This document shows, one piece after another, positions 55,808 to 64,000 of a stretch of DNA of 64,000 bases (its first letter is position 1; each line of letters opens with the position of its first letter). Source of the stretch: Alteromonas sp. ALT199 (GTDB taxonomy: Bacteria > Pseudomonadota > Gammaproteobacteria > Enterobacterales > Alteromonadaceae); contig NZ_JAHHDX010000105.1 in assembly GCF_018619335.1 (NCBI RefSeq), positions 1 through 64,000 on the forward strand. The letters are read 5' to 3'. The notes under the pieces were generated by a model. That model worked only from the letters and a program-made list of their open reading frames with translations, was not told where the DNA came from and did no database searches. The position numbers and the translations under genes were made by a program.

Positions 55808-58486
55808 CTACATATGTTTTTTCGTTTTGCTAGTAGGAACTGCGTTGGCAGGGTCATCCGGCCAAAAGTGCTTTGGGTAGCGCCCCTTCATCTCTTTTTG
55901 TATTTCCCTATAACTGCCTTGCCAAAAGGCCGCCAAATCACTGGTGGTTTGCAGTGGTCTACCTGCTGGCGACAGCAGTTCGCAAACAACCGTTACTCGC
56001 CCGCCCGCTAGCGTTATTGGCGCGTTTTGCGAATACAGCTCTGTCATTTTGACCGGCAGCACCACATCCCCATTTTCGCGAAAGTCTAGGCTAGCCTCTC
56101 TGCCCGTCGGAATAGTCACGTGAATGGGCAAAAGCGTGGCCAGTGCGTCTTGCTGAGGCCAAGATAAACCATTATTCAAAGCAGTCTTCCAAGGCAACTG
56201 CTTAAGGGCTTTTGTGCTTTTACAGTTTTTTAAAACAGGCGCTAGGCTGTCTTTGGCTTTTTGTACTAAGCCACTTAATGACAACGGCCACGGGTCGGGC
56301 TCACCGAAGGCTTTGTCTTGTGGCAAATTGAGTTTCCCAGCCATCTCTACTCTCCGCCACCATTGCCAGTCCGCATCAGAAAGCGGCCAGCTTGAAAGGG
56401 GTAGTGCATCGAGATACGCAAACCACGCGTCGCATAACGCCTCATCCCAGAAAGCTTTTTCTCGACTCTTTTCTTGCCCAGATACTGGCTTACTATTTAG
56501 CGTTATGTCATAAAAGCCCGTACTTGCTCTGGCTTCCATCACCCCTGTGTCGCTATTAAGAATAACGCTGCGCTTTTCACTGAATGCGTCTGGGAAAGCT
56601 AAACGCAACCAGGTTTCAGGTACAGGCTGTGCCAAGCGTATTGCCACTGTGCTTTTTATAAGCTGTCCATCAAGTACTGCCAGCCAAGGGCCATCGCCTT
56701 TGTCACTCTCATTAAAAATAGAGGTACTGCCAGCAGCTGTAAGCTCCGCGCCCTTTCCACTCGCCAGTTTGTATTCGATTGTGTTTGTCTGAGAGCTACC
56801 GTTTCTTGTTGCGCCCCCTGCTACATTTTTTGATGCACTTGGGCTCTCTCCAGATTTACCTGACGCACTGCGCCTATAGCCCACCAGCAAAGGAAATGCG
56901 ATGGCGATACAGAGTCCAAGGGCTCGTTCGTCTAATGCGTTAATGTCAGGCTTAACATTCTGCGCTTTTCCATTATCGCTTTGCACATAGCGTGCATAAC
57001 GGGAAGCTTGTTTTAAAAGCTGACTGCGAGTGCTGCTATTAACATGAAGCAGCGCATCCATTACGTTTGTCGCACCACTCACATTAATATTACTTTCGCT
57101 CATCGCTACAACAAATGGTGCGGCGTAGCGAAGTGCACTATTTTCATCAGCACTTAGCCCGTCTATGCCTGCTCTAACCGTAAGTAATAAATGGGCTAAA
57201 TGGGGCTGGCAAGGCAATTGGGCCAACGCTCTTCCATAAGGGGTAATGCTCGAGTGTGAAATAGCATTAACTCGGTGAAGCTTTTGCTGCGCGACTTGCT
57301 GCTGCGCTTGTGTAGGTTTAGTCAACAACGCCAACGTACCTGGGCTACTGCCCCACGCCAAGGTATCAAGCAAGAAGCTGCTTAAATCCTCTTTTTCAAT
57401 TTGCGCCGCGTTGTGCTTGGCTAAACGCTCGAAGCTACTTTTACTGCATAATCTATAGCAGGTTCCGGCCATTACCCGTCCTGCTCGCCCGGCCCTTTGA
57501 ATGGCTGACGCTTGTGAAATACGCTGCTGCGTGAGCGCCGTAATATCACTCGATGGATGATACTGAGCGCTGTTCTCCCACAAACTATCAATAACCACAG
57601 TCACGCCTTCAATGGTTAAACTCGTCTCTGCAATATTGGTAGACAATATGATTTTTCGCTTGTTGTGCGGGTCAGGTGCAATAGCCGCTTGCTGCGCTAA
57701 TTTACTTAGGGCGCCATAAAGCATGTGAACAGCAATGTCCGTATTCTCTGCCAGCGTTTTAATTTCTCTGGCAACAGCATTTATGCTCCCCCGCCCGGGA
57801 AGAAACACTAAAATATCACCCTCGTGCTCGCTTACCGCCTGTTTTAAGATATTGCAGGTTTTCGGTACCAACTCATAAGCTTGCACATCTTGGGTGTAGC
57901 GAATATCAACAGGAAACATGCGACCTTGCGTATGCAAGTTCATCACTGGCAGTACACTAAACGCATTGAGCAATGCTTCAAGTGGCGCAACATCTAAGGT
58001 AGCCGACATTACAATTAAGCGTAAATCATCGCGAAGCCCAGACTGAACCTCAAGCGCCAGTGCCAAACCAAAGTCACTGTGAATACTGCGTTCATGAAAT
58101 TCATCAAAGACAATAGCGGCAATACCTGCTAGCTCTGGGTCTTGCTGAATCATGCGAGTCAGCACCCCTTCGGTGATAATCTCTAGTCTAGTAGTTGATG
58201 AAACTTTAGATTCGCCTTTAATGCGATAGCCAACTGTTTCTCCAACACTTTCGTTTAACTGCCTAGCTAGATATTCGGCAAGATTTCTTACTACAACACG
58301 ACGTGGTTGCATTAGTAAAATTTTGCCCTTAAACGATGATTGCAATAATGACAATGGAAGCACGGTAGATTTTCCCGCACCCGGCGGCGCTCCTACGATG
58401 ATATTGTTATCTGTCACCGCCTCTTGAAGCGGTGAAACAAGTTCATAAGCGGGTAAATGAGAAAACGGCTGTAACATAAAGGGCAT
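55808..58486 (-). CDS. hrpB: ATP-dependent RNA helicase HrpB
   Basis: A DEAH-box-type helicase of 892 aa. Motif I is GAPPGAGKST, motif II is DEFH in IVFDEFHERSIHSDFG, motif III is SATLD, and motif VI is QRAGRAGR. A low-complexity Ser/Gly/Lys insert (about residues 560-600) makes it longer than E. coli HrpB (about 809 aa). The C-terminal HrpB domain ends in RYPKHFWPDDP. The ATG is at 58486, with an in-frame ATG three codons later. The RNA substrate and role remain unclear in the family. Confidence 0.94.
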   Translation of the reverse strand: MPFMLQPFSHLPAYELVSPLQEAVTDNNIIVGAPPGAGKSTVLPLSLLQSSFKGKILLMQPRRVVVRNLAEYLARQLNESVGETVGYRIKGESKVSSTTRLEIITEGVLTRMIQQDPELAGIAAIVFDEFHERSIHSDFGLALALEVQSGLRDDLRLIVMSATLDVAPLEALLNAFSVLPVMNLHTQGRMFPVDIRYTQDVQAYELVPKTCNILKQAVSEHEGDILVFLPGRGSINAVAREIKTLAENTDIAVHMLYGALSKLAQQAAIAPDPHNKRKIILSTNIAETSLTIEGVTVVIDSLWENSAQYHPSSDITALTQQRISQASAIQRAGRAGRVMAGTCYRLCSKSSFERLAKHNAAQIEKEDLSSFLLDTLAWGSSPGTLALLTKPTQAQQQVAQQKLHRVNAISHSSITPYGRALAQLPCQPHLAHLLLTVRAGIDGLSADENSALRYAAPFVVAMSESNINVSGATNVMDALLHVNSSTRSQLLKQASRYARYVQSDNGKAQNVKPDINALDERALGLCIAIAFPLLVGYRRSASGKSGESPSASKNVAGGATRNGSSQTNTIEYKLASGKGAELTAAGSTSIFNESDKGDGPWLAVLDGQLIKSTVAIRLAQPVPETWLRLAFPDAFSEKRSVILNSDTGVMEARASTGFYDITLNSKPVSGQEKSREKAFWDEALCDAWFAYLDALPLSSWPLSDADWQWWRRVEMAGKLNLPQDKAFGEPDPWPLSLSGLVQKAKDSLAPVLKNCKSTKALKQLPWKTALNNGLSWPQQDALATLLPIHVTIPTGREASLDFRENGDVVLPVKMTELYSQNAPITLAGGRVTVVCELLSPAGRPLQTTSDLAAFWQGSYREIQKEMKGRYPKHFWPDDPANAVPTSKTKKHM

Positions 58487-58715
58487 AAAGGCGTTATAAA
58501 TTGATGGGTATAGTGTACCTGATTTGATCGAGGCACCCGAACATCACTACTATTTTTCTAAAACTTGGTATCTAGCTCAACACTAGCGACTTGTTTTGGA
58601 ACTCGCAGGTAATGCCATGATAAGCTTGTATTTGTATGAGCTTGTGGGAACCTTAGCGCGGGCGCCACTATAAAGTGATGTACAAATTAAAGGGCAAATT
58701 GGAAGGAGGAAAGCT

Positions 58716-59369
58716 ATGCGAAGCTTCATTGGTTTAGATCTTAGCGCCACAGAAAAACTTGCTCTGGATAGCTGGCGTCAACAGGCTTTGCCTGAAATCA
58801 TGCCACGTCAATGGGTAAAGAGCGAGTTTACCAGGCCCCGAAAGTCTAATAACAAGCGTAACGACCACATCAACAGTCAAGGGCCCGCAATACCTTATGC
58901 GGTGCCAGCTGCAAACTTTCATATCACGCTAAGCTTTTTAGGCGAGATAAATCACCGCCAGCACGAAGCCCTCGTATATGAACTCGATCAACTCGTTAGC
59001 GAACCATTTTCTTTAACACTTGATGCGACAGGTTTGTGGAATGGCCCTAAAATACTCTTTGCTGCACCCACAGATACGCCTAAGGCACTCAGCGAACTCG
59101 CCAAATTATCACGAAAAGCGGCCCGTAAAGCGGCAATAGAGGTAGAAAGTAGAGAGTATAAACCTCACGTCACCATCGTTAGAAAGGCCACATCCACTTT
59201 GCCTCTGCCACTTTATAGCCCTAGCGTAGACGTTCACGTATCAGCATTTCACCTTTTCGAATCTGTCTTTACGCCACAAGGGGTTACCTACCCTATTCGC
59301 CAGTCTTGGCCGCTGAAACACAACATGTCGGTAAGAGAAAAGCTACGCCGGGGAATAACCGACGAATAA
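58716..59369 (+). CDS. thpR: RNA 2',3'-cyclic phosphodiesterase
   Basis: A 217-aa 2H phosphoesterase (LigT/ThpR family) acting on RNA 2',3'-cyclic ends. The two HxTx motifs are HITL in ANFHITLSFLG (about residue 69) and HVTI in KPHVTIVRK (about 150). An unusual basic segment (about 36-62, rich in Arg, Lys and Asn) lies between the start and the first motif, where homologues have a short loop. A very strong ribosome site (GGAGGAAAG) precedes the ATG. Confidence 0.88.
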   Translation: MRSFIGLDLSATEKLALDSWRQQALPEIMPRQWVKSEFTRPRKSNNKRNDHINSQGPAIPYAVPAANFHITLSFLGEINHRQHEALVYELDQLVSEPFSLTLDATGLWNGPKILFAAPTDTPKALSELAKLSRKAARKAAIEVESREYKPHVTIVRKATSTLPLPLYSPSVDVHVSAFHLFESVFTPQGVTYPIRQSWPLKHNMSVREKLRRGITDE

Positions 59370-59594
59370 GGGGAATATTCCGTAATGCAGAATCTGATAG
59401 ACCCTTATCGATTTGCGAGGTGCCTGTTCAGTGCTTAGCCATCGTAAAGCCTGAAAACTTGATAATATCTGATGAACAAGTTTTGTGATTATGAGTTATA
59501 GCAATTTAAGCTGGCTTTAAATAGGGTATAGCCTTTACAACGCCTAGCGTCACGGGTAAAAAGATAGCCTGTTTTTTTAAATCATTCTGCCCAC

Positions 59595-60449
59595 ATGCAA
59601 CAAACATTTAGATTAGTTATAGACTGCCCAGACCAAATAGGGTTAGTGGCCAGCGTGTCGCAATTTTTAGCCGACCACAACGCTACTATCGTTGAAGCGA
59701 GCCACCACACCGATTTACAAACCGGCCGCTTCTTCATGCGTCACGAAATAAGCACCGACTCGCTAAAGTTAGACCATCAGAGCTTTGTTAAAGAGTTCAC
59801 TCCACTAGCCAATGAATATCAGATGAACTGGAAGCTGAGCGACTCGAATAAAAAACAGCGCGTCGCTCTGTTAGCCAGCCTTGAATCTCACTGTTTAGTT
59901 GACCTACTTCATCGATGGCACACAGGCGAACTACACTGTGATATTCCGGTCATTATTGGTAACCACCCACAAATGAAACAGTTTGCCGACTGGTATAAAG
60001 TGCCTTTCCATTGGGTAGACTTTAAAGCGTTGGGGAAAGAGGCGGCGTTTGCGCAAATAACTACCTTACTGCATGAGTACAAAATCGATTTGACAGTACT
60101 TGCCCGCTTTATGCAGATTCTCCCTGATACGCTATGCCAAGAGCTACAAGGTAAAGCCATTAACATTCATCACAGCTTTTTACCTAGTTTTGCTGGCGCT
60201 AAACCTTATCAGCAAGCCTATGACCGCGGTGTAAAACTCATAGGAGCGACTTGCCACTATGTCACTAAAGATTTAGATGAAGGCCCTATCATTGAGCAAA
60301 GTGTGAAGCGTATTAGTCATAGCGACAGTGCTACAGACATGGTACGCAAAGGTAAAGATTGTGAAGTAACCGCGCTAGCTCACGGCGTGCGCTACCATTT
60401 AGAAGACCGCGTGATAATCCACAGAAACAAAACTGTGGTATTCGCGTAA
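59595..60449 (+). CDS. purU: Formyltetrahydrofolate deformylase
   Basis: Hydrolyses 10-formyl-THF to formate and THF, balancing one-carbon pools. The 284-aa product has an N-terminal ACT domain (about 5-80, VIDCPDQIGLVASVSQF) and a formyl transferase-like domain with VIIGNH, INIHHSFLPSFAGAKPY and DLDEGPIIEQ carrying the catalytic Asn, His and Asp. At 284 aa it is close to E. coli PurU (280 aa). The ATG lacks an obvious ribosome site. Confidence 0.95.
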   Translation: MQQTFRLVIDCPDQIGLVASVSQFLADHNATIVEASHHTDLQTGRFFMRHEISTDSLKLDHQSFVKEFTPLANEYQMNWKLSDSNKKQRVALLASLESHCLVDLLHRWHTGELHCDIPVIIGNHPQMKQFADWYKVPFHWVDFKALGKEAAFAQITTLLHEYKIDLTVLARFMQILPDTLCQELQGKAINIHHSFLPSFAGAKPYQQAYDRGVKLIGATCHYVTKDLDEGPIIEQSVKRISHSDSATDMVRKGKDCEVTALAHGVRYHLEDRVIIHRNKTVVFA

Positions 60450-60473
60450 GCCTTTACGTTTGTTTAATAAAAA

Positions 60474-60510
60474 GACCCCCAGTAATTGGATAGTCCAACT
60501 ATTGGGGGTC
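60474..60510 (+). terminator. Terminator after purU
   Basis: A 17-bp stem (GACCCCCAGTAATTGGA with its partner, two G-T wobbles) around TAG starts 25 bases after the purU stop. An A run precedes it (useful on the minus strand); the plus-strand tail is short on T, so it may serve mainly the convergent minus-strand genes. Confidence 0.7.
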
Positions 60511-60555
60511 ACTTCAAAATTACTCTCGGGCTTTTTTGGTCTGGTTTCGCGCTAT

Positions 60556-60993
60556 CTACACATTCTTTTTTACTTTAGTAAACCCGTCATCACCAAGTAC
60601 CTCTTGAAGCCTAGCTTTTATCACGGCTTCTTTGTGTGGATAGTGAAAATCAAATCCTCTGCCATTCCTATCTAAAATTACCCCTAGATATCGGTGAGAA
60701 AAATTAAGCGCATAAATTGTGTCAGCGTTCACTTTTAGTGGCTCGCGCTCATGACGGTGAAAATAATGAAAGACCAAGGACTCACCATCTTTCTCTATCA
60801 AATCCTCGATAGGGTATCTTCTGCTGACCCCGCCGCTTCTTAAAAAAGAATAATAACTAACACAAAGCTCTACACTGCCAAGGGTAGCCGCAAGTTTCAA
60901 TTCACCGTCTGTATTTATGTTTAAAATAAAAAGAGCGAGAAGAAGAGCCGGTACGCCAAAAAATATTACTCTGTCGATAGGTTTGCGTTGCAT
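60556..60993 (-). CDS. Hypothetical protein with two membrane helices
   Basis: An unrecognised product of about 145 aa: two hydrophobic segments near the N-terminus (about 8-28, VIFFGVPALLLALFILNI, and 35-53) followed by a soluble domain (DLIEKDGESLVFHYFHRHERE) of alternating hydrophobic and charged residues, like a PH-type domain. ATG at 60993 (MQRKPIDRV) has AAGG close upstream; the frame is open to 61038, so a longer start is possible. It is convergent with purU. Confidence 0.6.
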   Translation of the reverse strand: MQRKPIDRVIFFGVPALLLALFILNINTDGELKLAATLGSVELCVSYYSFLRSGGVSRRYPIEDLIEKDGESLVFHYFHRHEREPLKVNADTIYALNFSHRYLGVILDRNGRGFDFHYPHKEAVIKARLQEVLGDDGFTKVKKNV

Positions 60994-61099
60994 TACCTTG
61001 CCTGTGAATTCAATTCCGTTTGACCATAAATACATCACAAAAGGACGATATATTCAACACCCGTACCTTCAGCCCAAATGAATTAGATTAAACGTAGAC

Positions 61100-61618
61100 C
61101 TAAATTGGGCTGGTACGCATGGCACGTCTAAGCTTCATGTAATACCACAGGTTTGATACTGCAAATAGCGCTTCAGTAATAGCTAACCCCCATGTCTGAG
61201 TAATCACTCCATACGCGGTGAAGTTGATGGAGCCAATAATCATGCATACTCGAAGGCCCGCTTCTTTACAGTGCAGTTCACCAAAGCGATAAGCCATGAA
61301 AGTTAACACAGGCATAGACTCAATCAGCGAGGTTTTACCGGTTAAATTATTTACTGCCAGTACAATCACCATCATAGTGATTAAAGTAATGTAAGTTGCA
61401 ATAGGCGACAGTAGCTTATTTTTTACTATGCGATAGCTGGTACTCATTCCTGCTACCGTAATAACTACAACTCCTCCCCATGCTTGCTCAAAAGCCAAAA
61501 GAGAACCAATGGCAATACATAATCCTAAATTCAGCAGCAGTAATTTGCGTTCAGTATTCGACCAAAAGGAGGCCAAGGCGAATGCTACGGGAAACCCGTG
61601 AAGAAGTAATTCAAACAT
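61100..61618 (-). CDS. YgjV-like inner membrane protein
   Basis: A membrane protein of about 172 aa with five or more hydrophobic helices. The pattern FELLLHGFPVAFALASFWSN at the start and FGELHCKEAGLRVCMIIGS, AYGVITQTW in the middle resembles the YgjV family (bacterial inner membrane protein, unknown function). An in-frame ATG at 61627 is an alternative start; neither has a clear ribosome site. Confidence 0.65.
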   Translation of the reverse strand: MFELLLHGFPVAFALASFWSNTERKLLLLNLGLCIAIGSLLAFEQAWGGVVVITVAGMSTSYRIVKNKLLSPIATYITLITMMVIVLAVNNLTGKTSLIESMPVLTFMAYRFGELHCKEAGLRVCMIIGSINFTAYGVITQTWGLAITEALFAVSNLWYYMKLRRAMRTSPI

Positions 61619-61872
61619 GGTGATCACAGTAAATAAGTCAGTGGTTTACACGCTGTGGAATACAGCTAATTCAGAACGCGCGCAGTGTAATTTCCAACCA
61701 GCGCAAAGCCAATCAAAATTTGTGCAATTTCGACGAATTGCATACCAGTACGATTTCCTCTCCAAACCGCTGTACTGCAAGGAATTACGTTAAAGAGCAT
61801 TTAACTTATTTTTACATTATTTTAAGATGGTTTTTGTCAAAAACCTATAGATAAAAACAGACAGGAAAACTC

Positions 61873-64000
61873 ATGGGTAAATTTAAAACATCACTTACCG
61901 CTATGGCGGTTGTGGTTGCACTCGGTGCATGTTCAGAACAAAAAGCACCAGAAACATCTAGCGCAGACGTGCAAAATACAACAGCATCTCAACAAGCACA
62001 GTTTGATAACGTGCTACTTCAAGAGTTCAAAGGCCCGTATGGCGGAGTGCCAGCTTTCGACAAGATGAAACTAGAAGATTTAAAGCCTGCGCTAGAAAAA
62101 GCCATGGAATTGAATCTTAAAGAAATTGAAGCTATCGCTAACAATGAAGCGCCACCAACGTTTGAAAACGTAATTGTTGAAATGGAGCGTGCCGGTGCAG
62201 AGCTTGGTCGCGTGTTCACTTACTACGGCATTTGGAGTTCAAACAAGTCGAGCCCTGAATTCCGCGAAATTCAGGCAGAGATGTCGCCTAAGCTGTCGGC
62301 TTTCTTCACTCAAATTACGCAAAATGAAAAGCTTTTTGAAAGAGTAAAAACGGTATACGAGTCTGATGAGCTGAAATCGCTCACGGCAGAAGAACAGCGT
62401 ATTACGTGGATGACTTACAATAGCTTCGCACGCAATGGCGCGACCTTAGATGGCGAAGCGAAAAAGCGCTACGCTGAAATTAACCAAGAGCTTGCTACGC
62501 TACACACTAAGTTTTCTAACAATGTACTAGCAGACGAAGAGAACTACGTTACCTATATTACTGAAGACCAGCTTGACGGTTTGCCTGCATCATTTGTTAA
62601 GGCAGCAAAAGCAGCGGCTGATTCTAGAGGTGAAGAAGGTAAATACGCTATCACCAACACGCGTTCATCAATGGATCCGTTTTTAACGTACTCCACCAAT
62701 CGAGAGCTTCGCGAGAAAGTATGGCGTACTTACTACAACCGCGGTGACAATGCTGACGAGTTTGATAACAACGACATTATTAAGCGTATCTTAACCCTTC
62801 GAGACGAGCGCGTTGAGCTATTAGGTTACGAAAACTACGCTCAGTGGCGCTTAGAAGATCGCATGGCAAAGAACCCAGAAAACGCCATGGACCTGATGAT
62901 GAAAGTATGGCCTGCCGCCATTGCTCGTGTTGAAGAAGAAGTGGCTGACATGCAAGCCATAGCCGATGAGGAAGGTGCAGACATCACTATTGCACCTTGG
63001 GATTACCGCTTCTATGCAGAGAAAGTGCGTCAGGCAAAATACGACCTAGACTCAAACGAAGTAAAGCAGTACTTACAGCTTGATAAGCTTCGCGAAGCGA
63101 TGTTCTACGTTGCAGGTCGCTTGTTCAACTTCAACTTTACACCTGTTGAAGAAGGCAAAGTGCCGGTTTTCCACGAAGACGTGAAAGTATGGGAAGTAAC
63201 AGATAAAGACAGCGGTGAACACATTGGTCTTTGGTATCTTGACCCATTCTCACGTCAAGGTAAGCGCTCTGGCGCTTGGGCAACCACATACCGCTCTTAC
63301 ACAACCTTCGATGGCAAGAAAACCGTATTGTCTTCTAACAACTCGAACTTCGTAAAAGGCGCTGATGGTGAAGCCACGCTTATTTCGTGGGACGATGCTG
63401 AAACCTATTTTCACGAATTCGGTCATGCACTTCACTTCTTAGCGTCTGACGTCGAATACCCGTCATCGCATTCTGGCGTGCGCGATTACACAGAGTTTCA
63501 GTCTCAGTTGCTAGAGCGCTGGTTAACCACCGATGAGGTAATCAACAACTACCTAGTTCACCATGAAACAGGTGAGCCTATTCCTGCTGAGCTAGTGGAA
63601 AAAATTAAAAAAGCTTCAACCTTCAACGAAGGCTTTAAAACTACCGAGTACATGGCTTCTGCCATTATGGACCTGAAGTACCACACTACGGATCCTAGCA
63701 AGATTGACCCTGATACTTTTGAGCGTGAAGAACTTAAGAAGCTAGGCATGCCGGAAGAAATCGTTATGCGCCACCGCTCACCTCACTTCGGGCACGTTTT
63801 CTCAGGCGAAGGTTATGCAGCGGCCTATTATGGCTACATGTGGGCAGAAGTATTAACTGCCGATGCTGCGGAAGCCTTTATGGAAGCGCCGGGCGGTTTC
63901 TACGATAAAGAAGTGGGCGACCGCTTAGTGAAATACCTATTCGCTGTGCGTAACGCAATGGATCCAGCTGAAGCGTATCGCAAATTCCGTGGCCGTGATG
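61873..64000 (+). CDS. dcp: M3 family peptidyl-dipeptidase lipoprotein (truncated by window end)
   Basis: The gene runs off the right edge; about 709 codons are visible. It is a zinc metallopeptidase of the M3 (thimet oligopeptidase/Dcp) family that removes C-terminal dipeptides. The N-terminus has a lipobox LGAC with Ser at +2, so it is an outer-membrane-type lipoprotein, unlike E. coli Dcp. The zinc motif HEFGH is at residues 514-518 (TYFHEFGHALH), and SGVRDYTEFQSQLLERW and SPHFGHVFSGEGYAAAYYGYMW are family signatures. AGGAA precedes the ATG. An exact GGTTTTTG/CAAAAACC dyad lies at 61829-61845, about 28 bases upstream. Confidence 0.93.
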   Translation, partial: MGKFKTSLTAMAVVVALGACSEQKAPETSSADVQNTTASQQAQFDNVLLQEFKGPYGGVPAFDKMKLEDLKPALEKAMELNLKEIEAIANNEAPPTFENVIVEMERAGAELGRVFTYYGIWSSNKSSPEFREIQAEMSPKLSAFFTQITQNEKLFERVKTVYESDELKSLTAEEQRITWMTYNSFARNGATLDGEAKKRYAEINQELATLHTKFSNNVLADEENYVTYITEDQLDGLPASFVKAAKAAADSRGEEGKYAITNTRSSMDPFLTYSTNRELREKVWRTYYNRGDNADEFDNNDIIKRILTLRDERVELLGYENYAQWRLEDRMAKNPENAMDLMMKVWPAAIARVEEEVADMQAIADEEGADITIAPWDYRFYAEKVRQAKYDLDSNEVKQYLQLDKLREAMFYVAGRLFNFNFTPVEEGKVPVFHEDVKVWEVTDKDSGEHIGLWYLDPFSRQGKRSGAWATTYRSYTTFDGKKTVLSSNNSNFVKGADGEATLISWDDAETYFHEFGHALHFLASDVEYPSSHSGVRDYTEFQSQLLERWLTTDEVINNYLVHHETGEPIPAELVEKIKKASTFNEGFKTTEYMASAIMDLKYHTTDPSKIDPDTFEREELKKLGMPEEIVMRHRSPHFGHVFSGEGYAAAYYGYMWAEVLTADAAEAFMEAPGGFYDKEVGDRLVKYLFAVRNAMDPAEAYRKFRGRD

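Noticed and set aside
59306-59488. 60-codon ORF overlapping the end of thpR
   Set aside because: Mostly a shifted reading of thpR and its downstream spacer; no ribosome site.

Overview
The window is a stretch of core chromosome from a marine gammaproteobacterium, most probably Alteromonas or a close relative (Alteromonadaceae). The evidence is the ponA/pilMNOPQ/aroK/aroB/damX/dam/rpe/trpS backbone typical of Gammaproteobacteria, the protein sequence style, the moderate GC, and lineage-restricted families (DUF2970, DUF2982, DUF1338, TIGR02001). I saw no rRNA, tRNA, insertion sequence, phage, integrase or CRISPR array. The last gene runs off the right edge.

Layout. 0.2-4.6 kb (minus): NAD malic enzyme and PBP1A. 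4.8-9.3 kb (plus): the type IV pilus assembly operon pilMNOPQ, divergent from PBP1A, closed by a strong terminator. 9.6-14 kb (plus): aroK, aroB, damX, dam. 14-15.5 kb (minus): three small genes (DUF2970, an orphan, a TIGR02001 outer-membrane-like protein) that separate dam from rpe. 15.8-19.7 kb (plus): rpe, trpS, pabA and an HDOD regulator; gph, found between rpe and trpS in Escherichia coli, is absent. 20.2-24.9 kb (plus): arginine succinyltransferase operon argD/astC-astA-astD plus a DUF1338 oxygenase-like gene. 25-30 kb (minus): an H-NOX gas sensor paired with a PAS-GGDEF-EAL protein, then parC. 30.4-33.5 kb (plus): a BarA-like hybrid kinase split in two by a frame change. 33.5-39.5 kb: DUF2982 with a tiny upstream membrane ORF, a two-gene RND efflux system and its divergent TetR regulator. 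39.6-43.2 kb (plus): pyrB, hemL, a class III adenylate cyclase. 43.2-46 kb (minus): Dyp peroxidase and gamma-glutamyltransferase. 46.2-48 kb (minus): glnK-amtB with visible NtrC sites and a sigma-54-like promoter. 48-51 kb: an unknown anchored protein, an AraC regulator and a DUF808 protein. 51.1-51.8 kb: a small self-contained unit (sigma-54-like promoter, secreted 94-aa protein, 36-aa membrane peptide, structured terminator). 51.8-60.5 kb: PBP1B, MltB-type transglycosylase, HrpB helicase, ThpR, PurU. 60.5-64 kb: two minus-strand membrane proteins and a truncated M3-family lipoprotein peptidase.

Themes: cell wall synthesis and remodelling (PBP1A, PBP1B, DamX, MltB), type IV pili, nitrogen economy (ast operon, glnK-amtB, ggt), and signalling (H-NOX/c-di-GMP, BarA-like kinase, cAMP cyclase, HDOD). 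The best candidates for something undescribed are the small sigma-54 unit at 51.1-51.8 kb, the split BarA-like kinase, and the 40-aa ORF coupled to the DUF2982 gene. All calls come from reading the sequence; no database search was run.
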